A DNA stretch of 64,000 bases, taken from the NCBI RefSeq assembly GCF_002263215.1, contig NZ_NLFK01000007.1, forward strand, positions 62,001-126,000, read 5' to 3'. The notes under the pieces are model-generated. The model searched no databases. It saw only the letters and a list, made by a program, of their open reading frames with translations, and was not told the origin of the DNA. The stretch comes from Actinobacillus seminis (GTDB lineage: Bacteria; Pseudomonadota; Gammaproteobacteria; Enterobacterales; Pasteurellaceae). Numbering within the stretch: position 1 is the stretch's first letter; every line of letters starts with the position of its first letter. This document shows positions 20,041 to 29,998 of this stretch, in pieces. The position numbers and the translations under genes were made by a program.

Positions 20041-20196
20041 ATGAAAAAAATAGCAATGTTGCTTTTAACAACTTTTTTATTCGGCACCGTTGGTACGGCT
20101 TATGCAGGGACTTGTGATTATCACTGGTAAAGAGCAAAAGATGGCTCCAGATGTGGCGATAGAGCAGCTGATAGTAATAATTTTAAACATAAAAAA
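20041..20196 (+). pseudogene. small secreted Cys-containing peptide gene with an in-frame stop
   Basis: ATG at 20041 behind AGGAG encodes a clear signal peptide (MKKIAMLLLTTFLFGTVGTA) ending AYA, then GTCDYHW and a TAA at 20128-20130. In the same frame after the stop comes RAKDGSRCGDRAAD, which matches the Cys-x-W-Q-x-A-x-D-G-S-x-C-G-x-R-A-A pattern of small exported proteins found in many gamma-proteobacteria. The stop sits where Gln (CAA) is expected, so one C-to-T change explains it. As read, the product is a 29-residue stub. The role of the family is unknown. Confidence 0.6.
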
Positions 20197-20218
20197 CCCG
20201 ACAAGTGTCGGGTTTTTT
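20197..20218. terminator. bidirectional intrinsic terminator
   Basis: CCCGACA (20197-20203) and TGTCGGG (20206-20212), with an A6 run before and a T6 run after, form a textbook terminator for both the small-peptide gene and the convergent rpsF-rplI operon. Confidence 0.92.
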
Positions 20219-20232
20219 ATTAACTGCGAAAA

Positions 20233-20682
20233 TTATTCGGCAACGACAACAACGTTTAATGTTGCAAATACTTCACCGTGAAGTTGGAAGCGAACTTCGT
20301 GATCACCCGTGGTACGAATCGGACCTGTGGATAAACGAACTTCGGATTTAGCTACTTCAACGCCCGCTGCAGTTACTGCATCAGCAACATCGCGAGTAGT
20401 GATAGAACCGAATAAACGACCTTCATCACCTGCTTTAGAAGCGATAGTGACTGAAGCTAATTCAGTTAATTTTGCTGCACGAGCTTGTGCGGCGGCTAAC
20501 GCTTCTGCCGCTTTAGCTTCTAATTCAGCACGACGCGCTTCAAAATGTTCAATGTTAGCTTTGGTTGCCATCACCGCTTTACCTTGTGGGATTAAGAAGT
20601 TACGTGCATAACCCGATTTAACGCTAACTTGATCACCTACGCTACCTAAGTGAGCGATTTTATCTAAAAGAATTACTTGCAT
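20233..20682 (-). CDS. rplI: 50S ribosomal protein bL9
   Basis: A 149-residue bL9. The N-terminal RNA-binding lobe starts [19 protein letters not shown] with [13 protein letters not shown], a long connecting helix follows, then a C-terminal lobe with [13 protein letters not shown]. It binds 23S rRNA near the L1 stalk and helps keep the reading frame. It is the last gene of the rpsF-priB-rpsR-rplI operon, 18 bases after rpsR. Confidence 0.97.
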   Translation of the reverse strand: MQVILLDKIAHLGSVGDQVSVKSGYARNFLIPQGKAVMATKANIEHFEARRAELEAKAAEALAAAQARAAKLTELASVTIASKAGDEGRLFGSITTRDVADAVTAAGVEVAKSEVRLSTGPIRTTGDHEVRFQLHGEVFATLNVVVVAE

Positions 20683-20700
20683 TACCGTATTCTCCTTAAA

Positions 20701-20940
<240 letters not shown>

Positions 20941-21267
20941 CTAATCTATAAATTCGATTTGCTCGGCGTGTAATACTAATTGATTTAAACCGTTTGCCGA
21001 TTTATGTGAGTTAATAAATCCCACAATCAATAATTTACTGCCGACCGTAATGCTTTGAGCTTTTGCTATTAGTGCATTCCCGCTAACTTGTATCGGCATT
21101 TTGCACCACGCCTGACGTGATAACCCGGCTTCTCGTTGTTCGGAACGATGTTCCAAATAAAACCGGCAATGTTCGATACCGTTAGGGCTTTTATATCGTT
21201 TCGGATAATCTGCCACTTGACCGACTAAAGAGAAACGATTACTAACAGTTAAATTACTCTTCAGCAT
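20941..21267 (-). CDS. priB: primosomal replication protein N (PriB)
   Basis: A 108-residue single OB-fold protein with the PriB-specific [14 protein letters not shown] and [13 protein letters not shown] segments and a C-terminal [12 protein letters not shown]. It stabilises PriA on stalled forks during replication restart. The start is taken at the ATG at 21267 ([12 protein letters not shown]), which overlaps the end of rpsF by 14 bases; the coding potential seven codons upstream is not needed. Its place between rpsF and rpsR is conserved in gamma-proteobacteria. Confidence 0.93.
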   Translation of the reverse strand: MLKSNLTVSNRFSLVGQVADYPKRYKSPNGIEHCRFYLEHRSEQREAGLSRQAWCKMPIQVSGNALIAKAQSITVGSKLLIVGFINSHKSANGLNQLVLHAEQIEFID

Positions 21268-21631
21268 CCTCAAAATCGTTGTTTTCAACTTCAGCTAAAG
21301 GTTTACGCTCATCGCGTGCTTTAACCATTGGGGACGCTTCTGTTACGGCGTGCTTAGTACGAATAATTACGTTACGAAGAACTGCGTCGTTGTAACGGAA
21401 AGTTGTTTCTAGCTCGTCGATGACTTCTTGAGGCGCTTCTACATTCATAAGCACATAATGTGCTTTATGTAATTTATTGATTGGGTAAGCTAATTGGCGA
21501 CGCCCCCAATCTTCGAGGCGATGGATTTGACCGCCAGCTTCTTTAACAGAACCTGTATAACGTTCAATCATGCCGGGTACTTGTTCGCTTTGGTCCGGAT
21601 GAACCATAAACACGATTTCGTAGTGACGCAT
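21254..21631 (-). CDS. rpsF: 30S ribosomal protein bS6
   Basis: A 125-residue bS6. The N-terminus [18 protein letters not shown], the central [19 protein letters not shown] and the acidic C-terminal tail ([10 protein letters not shown], a substrate type for Glu addition by RimK) are all typical. It binds 16S rRNA as a heterodimer with bS18. It is the first gene of its operon, preceded by a leader and promoter at about 21640-21758. Confidence 0.97.
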   Translation of the reverse strand: MRHYEIVFMVHPDQSEQVPGMIERYTGSVKEAGGQIHRLEDWGRRQLAYPINKLHKAHYVLMNVEAPQEVIDELETTFRYNDAVLRNVIIRTKHAVTEASPMVKARDERKPLAEVENNDFEDAEE

Positions 21632-21634
21632 TAC

Positions 21635-21720
21635 TGCTCCTTACGGGTTAATCAGCCTCCGACGATAAGACCAGTCACCAATCTTGCGGAAGCAAGGAAC
21701 GAAAATATGATATGACTGTA
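21635..21720 (-). ncRNA. candidate bS6:bS18-binding leader of the rpsF operon
   Basis: The leader between promoter and rpsF contains a stem (CTTGC near 21691 and GCAAG near 21681 on the minus strand) followed by a GTCGGAGGCTGATTAACCCG segment next to the Shine-Dalgarno. This layout resembles the autoregulatory rpsF leader of gamma-proteobacteria, where the S6:S18 dimer binds. I recognise it by position and sequence feel, without a covariance search. Confidence 0.4.
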
Positions 21721-21729
21721 AGGTGTGCG

Positions 21730-21758
21730 ATTATACAGAGGTCAAGGCTAAAGCACAA
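21730..21758 (-). promoter_or_regulatory. sigma70 promoter of the rpsF operon
   Basis: On the minus strand TTGTGC (21753-21758) and TATAAT (21730-21735) are separated by 17 bases. This is a near-consensus promoter about 100 bases upstream of rpsF. Confidence 0.75.
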
Positions 21759-21985
21759 GATATCTTGCACAAAAAATAAGTAAAACAGACCGCTTTTTTT
21801 GCTTGCCGCCATTTTTCATTATACATGACGACCTCCATAACTACATTAAGGAATCCTAAATTATCTGCCCACCACCATTGATGACAAATGAGACAAAATA
21901 TCATCAACATGCGTCTCAAAAGTGCGGTCAAAAATAGGCAAATTTCTCAGCGCACTTTAAATCTCAAGCAGCAATCCAATCAGCA

Positions 21986-22621
21986 TTACATCCAAGCATT
22001 ATTGCGGATAATCCCAACCGCAATGCCCTCGATTTCAAAATTCGGTTGCTGATTAAGATCAACCACAATCGGTGCAAATTCTTCGTTTTCCGCGTGTAAA
22101 TAAATAATCGATCCTTTTCGCTCCAAGCGTTTTACTGTCACTTCATCTTCAATCCGTGCCACAATCACTTGACCGTTACGCACGTCTTTAGTACTGTGTA
22201 CCGCCAATAAATCACCGTCTAAAATCCCGATATTTTTCATGGATTGCCCATATACTTTCAATAAAAAATCCGCTTGTGGCTTGAACATATTGGCGTCCAC
22301 TTTGTAAGTCCCCTCAATATGTTGTTCCGCAAGGATCGGCTCACCGGCGGCAACGCGTCCTACTAGCGGCAAGCCCTCATCATCCTCTTTTTCGTCTTCA
22401 TCCACTAACAAACGAATCCCGCGCGAAGTACCGGATAAAATCTCAATCACCCCTTTTCGCGCTAGGGCTTTTAAATGCTCTTCAGCGGCATTCGGCGAAC
22501 GAAAGCCCAATTCTTTAGAAATTTCAGCACGCGTCGGCGGCATACCGGTAGTTTCCAGATGACGCTTTAGTAAATCATAAACTTCCTGCTGTCGCGCGGT
22601 TAAGGCTTTTATTAACCCCAT
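21986..22621 (-). CDS. lexA: SOS repressor LexA
   Basis: A repressor/protease of 211 residues. The start [18 protein letters not shown] follows GGAGGG, and an upstream in-frame ATG is ignored. The winged HTH includes [26 protein letters not shown], described here by its ends. The cleavage site is Ala-Gly in RVAAGEP (about residues 90-91), with catalytic Ser in YGQSMKN and Lys in DEVTVKRL. RecA-stimulated self-cleavage lifts repression of SOS genes. Two LexA boxes lie upstream. Confidence 0.96.
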   Translation of the reverse strand: MGLIKALTARQQEVYDLLKRHLETTGMPPTRAEISKELGFRSPNAAEEHLKALARKGVIEILSGTSRGIRLLVDEDEKEDDEGLPLVGRVAAGEPILAEQHIEGTYKVDANMFKPQADFLLKVYGQSMKNIGILDGDLLAVHSTKDVRNGQVIVARIEDEVTVKRLERKGSIIYLHAENEEFAPIVVDLNQQPNFEIEGIAVGIIRNNAWM

Positions 22622-22629
22622 ATTCCCTC

Positions 22630-22666
22630 CTGTTTTTATATACAGAATAACTGTTATTATATACAT
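22630..22666 (-). promoter_or_regulatory. two LexA (SOS) boxes in front of lexA
   Basis: CTGT-N8-ACAG is perfect at 22630-22645, and CTGT-N8-ACAT, one base off, is at 22651-22666. The starts are 21 bases apart. Tandem boxes indicate autoregulation as in E. coli lexA; they also face the divergent plsB. Confidence 0.88.
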
Positions 22667-22773
22667 AAAGCATGCTGTTGCAACGGTTTCTTTAGTAAAT
22701 GCTAAAGAAATACCGATTTTTATGCTAAAATACTGCAACTTCTAACATAAATTATTCGTTCATGGGATCATCT

Positions 22774-25213
22774 ATGTCTGGCTTACTGAATGCATATCGT
22801 AAATTACTGGAATTTCCATTATCTTTTTTAGTAAAAATAACCCTATTCCCCATCACCCCATCCAAGAATTACAATTAAATATTGAGCAACCTATCGTATA
22901 TGTCTTGCCATACACTTCAGAAACCGACTGGGTGATTTTCCGTAAAAATTGCTTAAGTGTAGGCTTACCGGATCCGGCAGAAAATAATATCATTGAGAAA
23001 ACATCATTGCCGCGTTTCGTATTTTTAGATGAAGGACGACGTTTCTTTAAATCCAAAGGAGCAAAACAAGAAACGATTGCAATTTTCAATAAATATTTAG
23101 AATTGCACCGCACTTTGCCAGAATTGGATGTGCAATTAATTCCGGTTTCCGTGTTGTGGGGACGCTCTCCGGGTCATGAAGACAAATCCGGCTTACCGAA
23201 TTTACGCTTGCTCAACGGAATTCAAAAAACTGCCGCCGCCATTTGGTTTGGGCGCGATACCTTTGTACGTTTTTCGCAGGCAGTTTCCTTTCGGTATATG
23301 GTCAATGAACATGGTTCTGATGAAACTATAGCGACCAAACTTGCACGTGTTGCAAAAATTCACTTTTCTAAACAACGCATTTCCGCCACCGGTCCAAGAT
23401 TGCCAAACCGCGAAGCAATGTTTAATAAGTTATTAAAATCTGAAGTGATTTTAGCGGCTATTGCGAATGAGGCGAAAAGTAAAAAAATCAGTGAAGACAA
23501 AGCGAAAGCGGAAGCCTACAAAATTTTGGATGAGATTGCCGCCAACGTAAATTACGAGGGATTGCGTATCGCGGATCGTTTTCTACGTTGGTTATGGAAC
23601 AAATTGTATCATGGAATTGATGTACGCAATGCCGATCGTGTACGCAAATTAGCGTTAGACGGGCATGAAATTGTCTATGTTCCTTGCCACCGTAGTCATA
23701 TTGACTATTTGTTGTTATCTTATGTGTTATATCATCAAGGTTTGGTACCGCCACATATTGCTGCCGGTATCAATTTAAATTTCTGGCCAGTTGGCGCCAT
23801 GTTCCGTCGTGGCGGCGCGTTTTTTATACGTCGTACTTTCAAGGGAAATCGCTTATATTCCACGATTTTCCGTGAATATTTAGCTGAATTATTCCATCGT
23901 GGCTATTCCGTCGAATATTTTATTGAGGGCGGACGCTCGCGCACGGGACGCTTATTAGCGCCGAAAACCGGAATGATGTCAATGACCTTGCAAGCCTTGC
24001 AGCAACATCAAACTCGTCCAATTTCGGTGGTACCGGTATATGTGGGATATGAACATGTATTGGAAGTGGATACTTATGCCAAAGAATTGCGTGGTGCGGC
24101 AAAAGAAAAGAAAATGCCGGTTTGGTGTTGCGGGTTATCAAAAAATTGCGAAATTTAGGGCAAGGCTACGTCAATTTCGGTGAACCGATCGTATTAAGCA
24201 ACTACCTCAACCAACATTTCCCCGAATGGAAAACGCCAACGGATGAAGAACGCCCAAGTTGGTTCAGTCCTGCAGTCGATACTATTTCTAATCAAGTGAT
24301 GGTACATATTAATAACGCCGCAGCGGTTAACGCAATGAACCTAACCGGGACAGCCTTATTGTCTTCGCGCCAACGAGCATTATCGCGCGAGCAATTACTC
24401 GAACAACTTGCCAGTTATCAACAATTTTTACAACAGGTTCCTTATTCGACGGATATTATCGTGCCGCAAGAAACACCGGAAGCAATGTTGTCACACGTCC
24501 TCAGTTTAGATCGAGTAGGTGTGCTGATCGAAAAAGATAATTTTGGTGAGATCATTCGCTTAGAGCGAAACTCGGCAGTGTTGATGACCTATTATCGTAA
24601 TAATATCCAACACTTATTCGTATTACCGTCTTTAATTGCGAGTATGATTTTGCATTACGAAGCCATTCAAAAAGACTTGGTCTTGCAATCAGTGAGCAAA
24701 ATTTATCCCTTCTTGAAAGGGGAATTATTCCTGCATTTCAGCGAGAATCAATTAAAAGCGCAAACAGATAAAATTGTATCCGAATTCCAACGCCAACAAA
24801 TTATCCAAGTAAGCGAGAATTTATTGTCTATCAATAAAGCTAACGTGCGTACCTTACAACTTTGGTCAGCCGGTGTACGCGAAATTTTACAGCGCTATTA
24901 TATTACAGTGAGCCTGTTGCAAAACGATCCTAAAATGCCGCGTGCAAATCTGGAAAAAGAAAGCCAATCCATTGCACAACGTCTCTCCGTTTTACATGGT
25001 ATCAATGCGCCGGAATTTTTTGATAAAGCCGTATTCTCCGCTTTTGTGGCGAGCCTAAAAAATAGTGGCTATTTTGATGAAAATAATATTGCCGATCCAC
25101 AAAAACTAACAGATATTTCGACAATTCTGACCCAGATGATTTCCGCTGAAGTGGTACTTACCATCAAAAGTGCGGTCGAAAAAGGCGACGAAATCGAGCA
25201 AGCCGAATCGTAA
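22774..25213 (+). pseudogene. plsB: glycerol-3-phosphate acyltransferase PlsB, two single-base frame breaks
   Basis: The full-length PlsB plan (about 813 residues) is present but needs two corrections. [21 protein letters not shown] runs into a stop unless one A is added to the A5 run at 22833-22837, after which the frame continues [19 protein letters not shown] second lost A near 24101-24114 breaks [11 protein letters not shown] from [22 protein letters not shown]. Acyltransferase motifs are intact: HRSHIDYLL (H-x4-D), the [10 protein letters not shown] block, and [11 protein letters not shown]. PlsB makes lysophosphatidic acid at the inner membrane. Because the gene is normally essential and both breaks are lost A residues, sequencing error is likelier than real inactivation. 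It is divergent from lexA. Confidence 0.88.
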
Positions 25214-25227
25214 TCTTTCCATTCAAT

Positions 25228-25254
25228 GGTAGAAGATCACTTTGATCTTCTACC
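25228..25254. terminator. hairpin between convergent plsB and tadA
   Basis: GGTAGAAGATCA and TGATCTTCTACC form a perfect 12-bp stem with a 3-base loop, placed in the short gap between two convergent genes. The T-tract is weak (CTTATT). Confidence 0.72.
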
Positions 25255-25272
25255 CTTATTCAAACCACTTAC

Positions 25273-25794
25273 CTAATTCTTCTCGTTTTGGTGATTTAAT
25301 AAATTAACCTTTTCCTCTTTCTCCACTTTTTTCTGCGCACGTCTTTTTTGGAAAAATGCACTTAATTTTTGGCTACAAAGATCTTGCAATACACCACCGG
25401 TAATTTCCAGCATATGGTTCATTTTATAGTCCTCAAAGAAATGGAAACGTGAACCTACCGCACCAGTTTTTTGATCGTAAGCACCAAACACTAACCGCTT
25501 GATGCGACTGTGTAAAATCGCGCCGGCGCACATGGTACAAGGTTCTAAAGTGACATACAGCGTCGTATTAAGGAGGCGATAATTTTGCACGTACTGTGCC
25601 GCATTGCGTAAGGCGATAATTTCGGCGTGTGCAGTCGGATCGGAATGCACAATGGATAAATTCCAGCCTTCGCCGATAATTTTCCCCTGTTCATCAACCA
25701 ATACCGCACCGACCGGAATCTCCCCTGATGCCTCCGCTTTATCCGCCAAGGATAAGGCGTACTGCATCATTTGAATATCAAATTCGGATTGCAC
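25273..25794 (-). CDS. tadA: tRNA adenosine(34) deaminase TadA
   Basis: A 173-residue deaminase with the zinc/catalytic motifs HAE (about residues 57-59) and PCTMC (about 87-91). It converts A34 to inosine in tRNA-Arg(ACG). The start is a GTG at 25794, which gives the family's usual N-terminal length; an ATG at 25770 is possible. It is the last gene of the rppH-tauE-lgt-thyA-tadA run. Confidence 0.93.
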   Translation of the reverse strand: MQSEFDIQMMQYALSLADKAEASGEIPVGAVLVDEQGKIIGEGWNLSIVHSDPTAHAEIIALRNAAQYVQNYRLLNTTLYVTLEPCTMCAGAILHSRIKRLVFGAYDQKTGAVGSRFHFFEDYKMNHMLEITGGVLQDLCSQKLSAFFQKRRAQKKVEKEEKVNLLNHQNEKN

Positions 25795-25819
25795 AATAAA
25801 CTACCAAGTTAGAGTTTAC

Positions 25820-26671
25820 TTACACCGAAAAAGGATATTTAATCGCTTCATGACATTGATAACCGACCACCTTGAAATCATCCATGGTGACCCAAGTTTC
25901 CAAATCCTGTAGGGTTTTAATATCCGGGTTAATTTCTAAGCGAGGTAACGGAAATGGTTCACGCTTTAATTGCACATCCCGCATCAATTCAAGTTGGTCT
26001 TCATAAATATGCGCATTGACAATTTTATGATAGGCCTGCCCCGCTTTTTTACCGGTAATTTGTGCCATTAAGGCTAAAAAGGTAAACACTTGAATTTGAT
26101 TAAAATTCAAGCCAAGCGGGACATCACAAGAACGCTGATAACTGGTCAGGTACAGGGTATCACCAAGCAAAGAAAATGTGTGTGTATGCATACAAGGACG
26201 CAAGCAACCTAATTCAATTTCCCCGGGATTATAAAACGTAAAAATTTCACCGCGATCATCAATGCCTTTCGTTAAATGATCAACAATTTTACGTAACTGA
26301 TCGACAGATTCTCCATTCGGCTTACGCCAAGCGCGTCCTTGGACGCCATAAACCCGCCCCATATCATCTTCACCTTTGCGGTTTGGGTTATTTAACCAAG
26401 CAAGATTTTCATTGGCATTGGCATCCCAGGTTTTGGTACCGAGTTTGCGAAAATCCGCCGCATTATCATAACCGCGAATGTAACCCAAAAATTCCGCAAT
26501 GGCGGCTTTCCAGTAGCTTTTGCGCGTGGTGATTAGCGGGAATTGATTGTTGGCGACATCATAAGTTAAATCCGCATTAATCAAAGTTAAACAACGTTTC
26601 CCTGTTCGTTCGTTTTCAACCCAGCAACCTTGATCGATAATTCGTTGACATAAATCTAAATATTGACGCAT
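25820..26671 (-). CDS. thyA: thymidylate synthase
   Basis: A 283-residue thymidylate synthase that makes dTMP from dUMP with methylene-tetrahydrofolate. The active-site Cys lies in [11 protein letters not shown], followed by [18 protein letters not shown] (phosphate- and dUMP-binding) and the C-terminal [15 protein letters not shown]. The N-terminal [12 protein letters not shown] and the longer form seen in Pasteurellaceae agree. It begins five bases after lgt ends, so the two are co-transcribed. Confidence 0.95.
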   Translation of the reverse strand: MRQYLDLCQRIIDQGCWVENERTGKRCLTLINADLTYDVANNQFPLITTRKSYWKAAIAEFLGYIRGYDNAADFRKLGTKTWDANANENLAWLNNPNRKGEDDMGRVYGVQGRAWRKPNGESVDQLRKIVDHLTKGIDDRGEIFTFYNPGEIELGCLRPCMHTHTFSLLGDTLYLTSYQRSCDVPLGLNFNQIQVFTFLALMAQITGKKAGQAYHKIVNAHIYEDQLELMRDVQLKREPFPLPRLEINPDIKTLQDLETWVTMDDFKVVGYQCHEAIKYPFSV

Positions 26672-26676
26672 AAAAC

Positions 26677-27489
26677 TTATCCTTTTTTGACCGCACTTTT
26701 ACTGGCATGACGTTGATTCGCCCAGATTAAAATAACAATACCGCCAATAATCATTGGCAATGATAACATTTGACCTCGCGTAATTAAATCATTCACGGTA
26801 TTTACACTATGATCGATTTCACGCACATATTCTACCAGGAAACGGAACACTCCATAACCGAGTAAAAATAATCCTGCAACAGATCCTTGCGGGCGTGATT
26901 TGCGCGAAAAAACATATAGCATGACGAATAAAACCAATCCTTCAAGGAAGGCTTCATAAAGTTGTGATGGATGCAAAGGAACGGTTCCATTATATGGAAT
27001 CATTGCCCAAGGCACATCGGTGACACGTCCCCATAATTCGCTGTTGATAAAGTTTCCAATGCGCCCCACCCCAAGTCCAAACGGAATTAGCGGCGCGACA
27101 AAATCAGCTGTCCGCCAGAAATTACGCTGTTGCCGACGTGAAGTCCAGATCATTGCAATGATCACGCCGATAAGCCCGCCGTGAAAAGACATTCCGCCTT
27201 CCCAAATACGGAATAAATACAGCGGATCCTGCATAAATTTATCGAAGCTGTAAAAAAAGACGTCGCCAATACGCCCACCTAAAATGACACCGAAAAAACA
27301 GTTATAAATCAGTTGCTCGAATTGTTCCGTTGACCATAATCCGTTGGATTGCTTCACTCGTTTTGATCCCAGCCAATAAGCAAAAAGAAAGCCGAGCAAA
27401 TACATCACACCATACCAGTGTAATTTTATCGGTCCCAAGGTAAAAACCACCGGATCAATATAGGGCATTTGGAAAAAATTCGTATTCAT
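26677..27489 (-). CDS. lgt: prolipoprotein diacylglyceryl transferase
   Basis: A 270-residue inner-membrane enzyme with about seven membrane helices. The Lgt signature [14 protein letters not shown] (about residues 145-158) is present, with the essential His in MYLLGF-proximal HWYG and Arg residues in GGRIGD. It transfers diacylglycerol from phosphatidylglycerol to the lipobox Cys, the first step of lipoprotein maturation. The lgt-thyA pairing is widely conserved. Confidence 0.95.
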   Translation of the reverse strand: MNTNFFQMPYIDPVVFTLGPIKLHWYGVMYLLGFLFAYWLGSKRVKQSNGLWSTEQFEQLIYNCFFGVILGGRIGDVFFYSFDKFMQDPLYLFRIWEGGMSFHGGLIGVIIAMIWTSRRQQRNFWRTADFVAPLIPFGLGVGRIGNFINSELWGRVTDVPWAMIPYNGTVPLHPSQLYEAFLEGLVLFVMLYVFSRKSRPQGSVAGLFLLGYGVFRFLVEYVREIDHSVNTVNDLITRGQMLSLPMIIGGIVILIWANQRHASKSAVKKG

Positions 27490-27498
27490 AATTGTCCT

Positions 27499-28290
27499 TT
27501 AGTGAATAAACATATCGAACGCAATAGCAATCAATAATAAAGCAAAATAACGTTTTAAGGTGGCAACCGGCAATTTACTGGTGATGGTCGCCCCGATTTT
27601 TGAGGTGAAAAAAGAGGTTAAAGTGATACCTAATACTGCGGGTAAATATACATAACCGACAGAAGAATCCGGCATTCCTTCCGCACTCCATCCACTTTGC
27701 ATAAAACTTAGCATCCCTGACAAGCCAAGCAACATGCCGCAAAATGCGGAGGAGCCGATAGCTTTTTTCATTTCGATACCGCGTGAATTTAAAAAAGGTA
27801 CGATAAATCCGCCACCGCCAATTCCGGCTGCGCTGGATGCAATACCAATTAACACACCGCCAACCACGGATGCCATATTCGTCAGGGTTTTACCCGTTTC
27901 CTTCGGCTTGATGGATAAAATCATCTTCACTGCTAAATAAATAACTAAGCAGGCGAATAGTTTACCGGAAATGTCACGATCCAATTTACTGATAAAAGCA
28001 CCGGCAAAGTATGTGGTTACCATGATAACAGGGGCTAAAATTTTCACTGCATCCCAACGAATATTGCCCAATTTATAATGACGTTGCGCCGAGGAAAACC
28101 CGGTGATCACAATAGTGGCAAAAGAGGTGCCTAACGCGGTGGACATTAATAATGGATCGGGTACCCCCATCATGGGTAATAAATAAACCAGAATGGGGAC
28201 AATGATTAACCCCCCGCCAATACCAAATAATCCGGCTAAAAAACCGACAACACAACCGACCACGAGACAAATAAGAATAAAGGTTAGCAT
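27499..28290 (-). CDS. TauE/SafE-family sulfite/anion exporter
   Basis: A 263-residue membrane protein with about eight helices and two homologous halves. Each half carries the family's glycine-rich signature: GLFGIGGGLIIVPIL near the start and SSAAGIGGGGFIVPFL in the middle. Members export sulfite, sulfonates or related anions; the actual substrate here is unknown. It is tightly packed between rppH (2-base gap) and lgt. Confidence 0.85.
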   Translation of the reverse strand: MLTFILICLVVGCVVGFLAGLFGIGGGLIIVPILVYLLPMMGVPDPLLMSTALGTSFATIVITGFSSAQRHYKLGNIRWDAVKILAPVIMVTTYFAGAFISKLDRDISGKLFACLVIYLAVKMILSIKPKETGKTLTNMASVVGGVLIGIASSAAGIGGGGFIVPFLNSRGIEMKKAIGSSAFCGMLLGLSGMLSFMQSGWSAEGMPDSSVGYVYLPAVLGITLTSFFTSKIGATITSKLPVATLKRYFALLLIAIAFDMFIH

Positions 28291-28292
28291 GA

Positions 28293-28889
28293 TTAACCCC
28301 TTGTTTTATAATTAAAAGAACGTCTTGAATATTTATGTGTAAATCCTGATTTTTTTGTAGATTGAGACGTTTTTTTACTTTCGGCAAAAGGAGGAGGCAC
28401 TAAGGGATCTTGTTTACGTTCATACAAAAAGATCGCAAATTCTTTCATTGCCTTACGATAAACATCTCGTTTAAAGGAAACCACTTGACGAACGGGATAC
28501 CAAAAACTCACCCATCTCCATCCATCAAACTCAGGAGATTTGTTGCTTTGCATATTGATATTCGCTTCATCGGAGATTAGCTGCAATAAATACCAGCGCT
28601 GTTTTTGCCCGATACAAACCGGCTTACAGTCGTAACGTAATAATCGCTTCGGCAATTTATAGCGCAACCATTGTTTCGATACATACAAAATTTTGACATC
28701 TTTACGAGTCAGCCCCACTTCCTCAAAAAGCTCACGATACATTGCTTGTTCGGCATTTTCATTATCATTAATCCCACCTTGAGGAAATTGCCAAGAATTT
28801 TGCCCATACCTTTTCGCCCATAGGACCTGCCCATTGCTATTGCAAATCACAATTCCTACATTTGGACGGTAGCCATCGAAATCGATCAC
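28293..28889 (-). CDS. rppH: RNA pyrophosphohydrolase RppH
   Basis: A 198-residue Nudix hydrolase. [17 protein letters not shown] begins the protein, and the Nudix box [22 protein letters not shown] is shown here by its ends (about residues 37-58). It removes pyrophosphate from 5'-triphosphorylated mRNA and so opens the way for RNase E decay. It is the first gene of the five-gene run; the C-terminal basic tail is poorly conserved. Confidence 0.94.
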   Translation of the reverse strand: MIDFDGYRPNVGIVICNSNGQVLWAKRYGQNSWQFPQGGINDNENAEQAMYRELFEEVGLTRKDVKILYVSKQWLRYKLPKRLLRYDCKPVCIGQKQRWYLLQLISDEANINMQSNKSPEFDGWRWVSFWYPVRQVVSFKRDVYRKAMKEFAIFLYERKQDPLVPPPFAESKKTSQSTKKSGFTHKYSRRSFNYKTRG

Positions 28890-29518
28890 TATCGTTCACC
28901 TTAAACTATTTATAAATAATATCCTTAAATTGTTCCATAATCTTAGAATTTACACAACCAATAATCTTTGTTTTAATACAATACTTGATGAAACGTGATC
29001 TGAAAAAAAAAAAAAAAGTGCGGTCATTTTTTTAAAATATTAACAGGTGAATAATTCTGTGGATAATTCGGCAATAAGTTATGCATAACTTTGATTAACG
29101 GACAAAAGATCCTTATCTGATATCAATATTTTTTGGATCCATCAGAAATCACCGTATTTCCTGTAAAGCTCCTTTAATGCCTTTTAGTGAGGATTTTATC
29201 TCCTATTATTGAATAAAAAAACTAGCATTATCACCGGCATAATGCGAAGAAATATGAGATCTTTCATACTTAAAAAGTTATCCAATATTTTTGTGGATAA
29301 CTATGTGATCTATTAATTGAATAATCAGGAATAACTTTTATAGGTTTAAATAAAAAATAATTTATATTATAAATCAATAGGATAGAATGATTTATTTGGT
29401 GTGAATAATATAGAGATTAACAACAAAAAGATTGCTTATTAATTAAGCGATAGAAATTGACATAATCAACATAATGATCAATATAACGATCATTTTTCAT
29501 AATACAGCATGGAGCAAA
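28890..29518. other. AT-rich gene-free region with DnaA boxes and GATC sites
   Basis: No protein or RNA gene is visible. Two perfect DnaA boxes (TGTGGATAA) occur at 29058-29066 and 29292-29300. Near matches are TTATGCATAA (29079-29088, readable on both strands) and TTATCCAAT (29278-29286). Seven GATC sites lie between 28997 and 29491, and a very AT-rich tract spans about 29341-29420. The left end carries a run of 15 A joined to an uptake core (29003-29024). It looks like an origin-like or DnaA-binding region, but flanking gene directions do not favour an origin. Confidence 0.5.
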
Positions 29519-29526
29519 TAAAAAAC

Positions 29527-29543
29527 GCCCACATTAAGTGGGC
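29527..29543 (-). terminator. intrinsic terminator of the alpha operon
   Basis: On the minus strand GCCCAC-TTAAT-GTGGGC is followed by GTTTTTT, 22 bases past the rplQ stop. This is a standard terminator closing the ribosomal cluster. Confidence 0.9.
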
Positions 29544-29564
29544 TTTTCATTAAATCATCATCAA

Positions 29565-29987
<423 letters not shown>

Positions 29988-29998
29988 CTATGACCAAA

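Noticed and set aside
19545-20218. Prophage remnant
   Set aside because: Only a CI-like regulator and operator sites are present; no integrase, att repeats or phage structural genes flank them.
21731-21931. 66-codon open frame upstream of rpsF
   Set aside because: It covers the rpsF promoter, has no Shine-Dalgarno and an implausible composition (W- and C-rich).
28890-29564. Calling this gap the chromosomal origin
   Set aside because: DnaA boxes and GATC sites are suggestive, but the adjacent ribosomal operons point towards it and no gidA/mioC or dnaA neighbours are present; kept only as a DnaA-box cluster.
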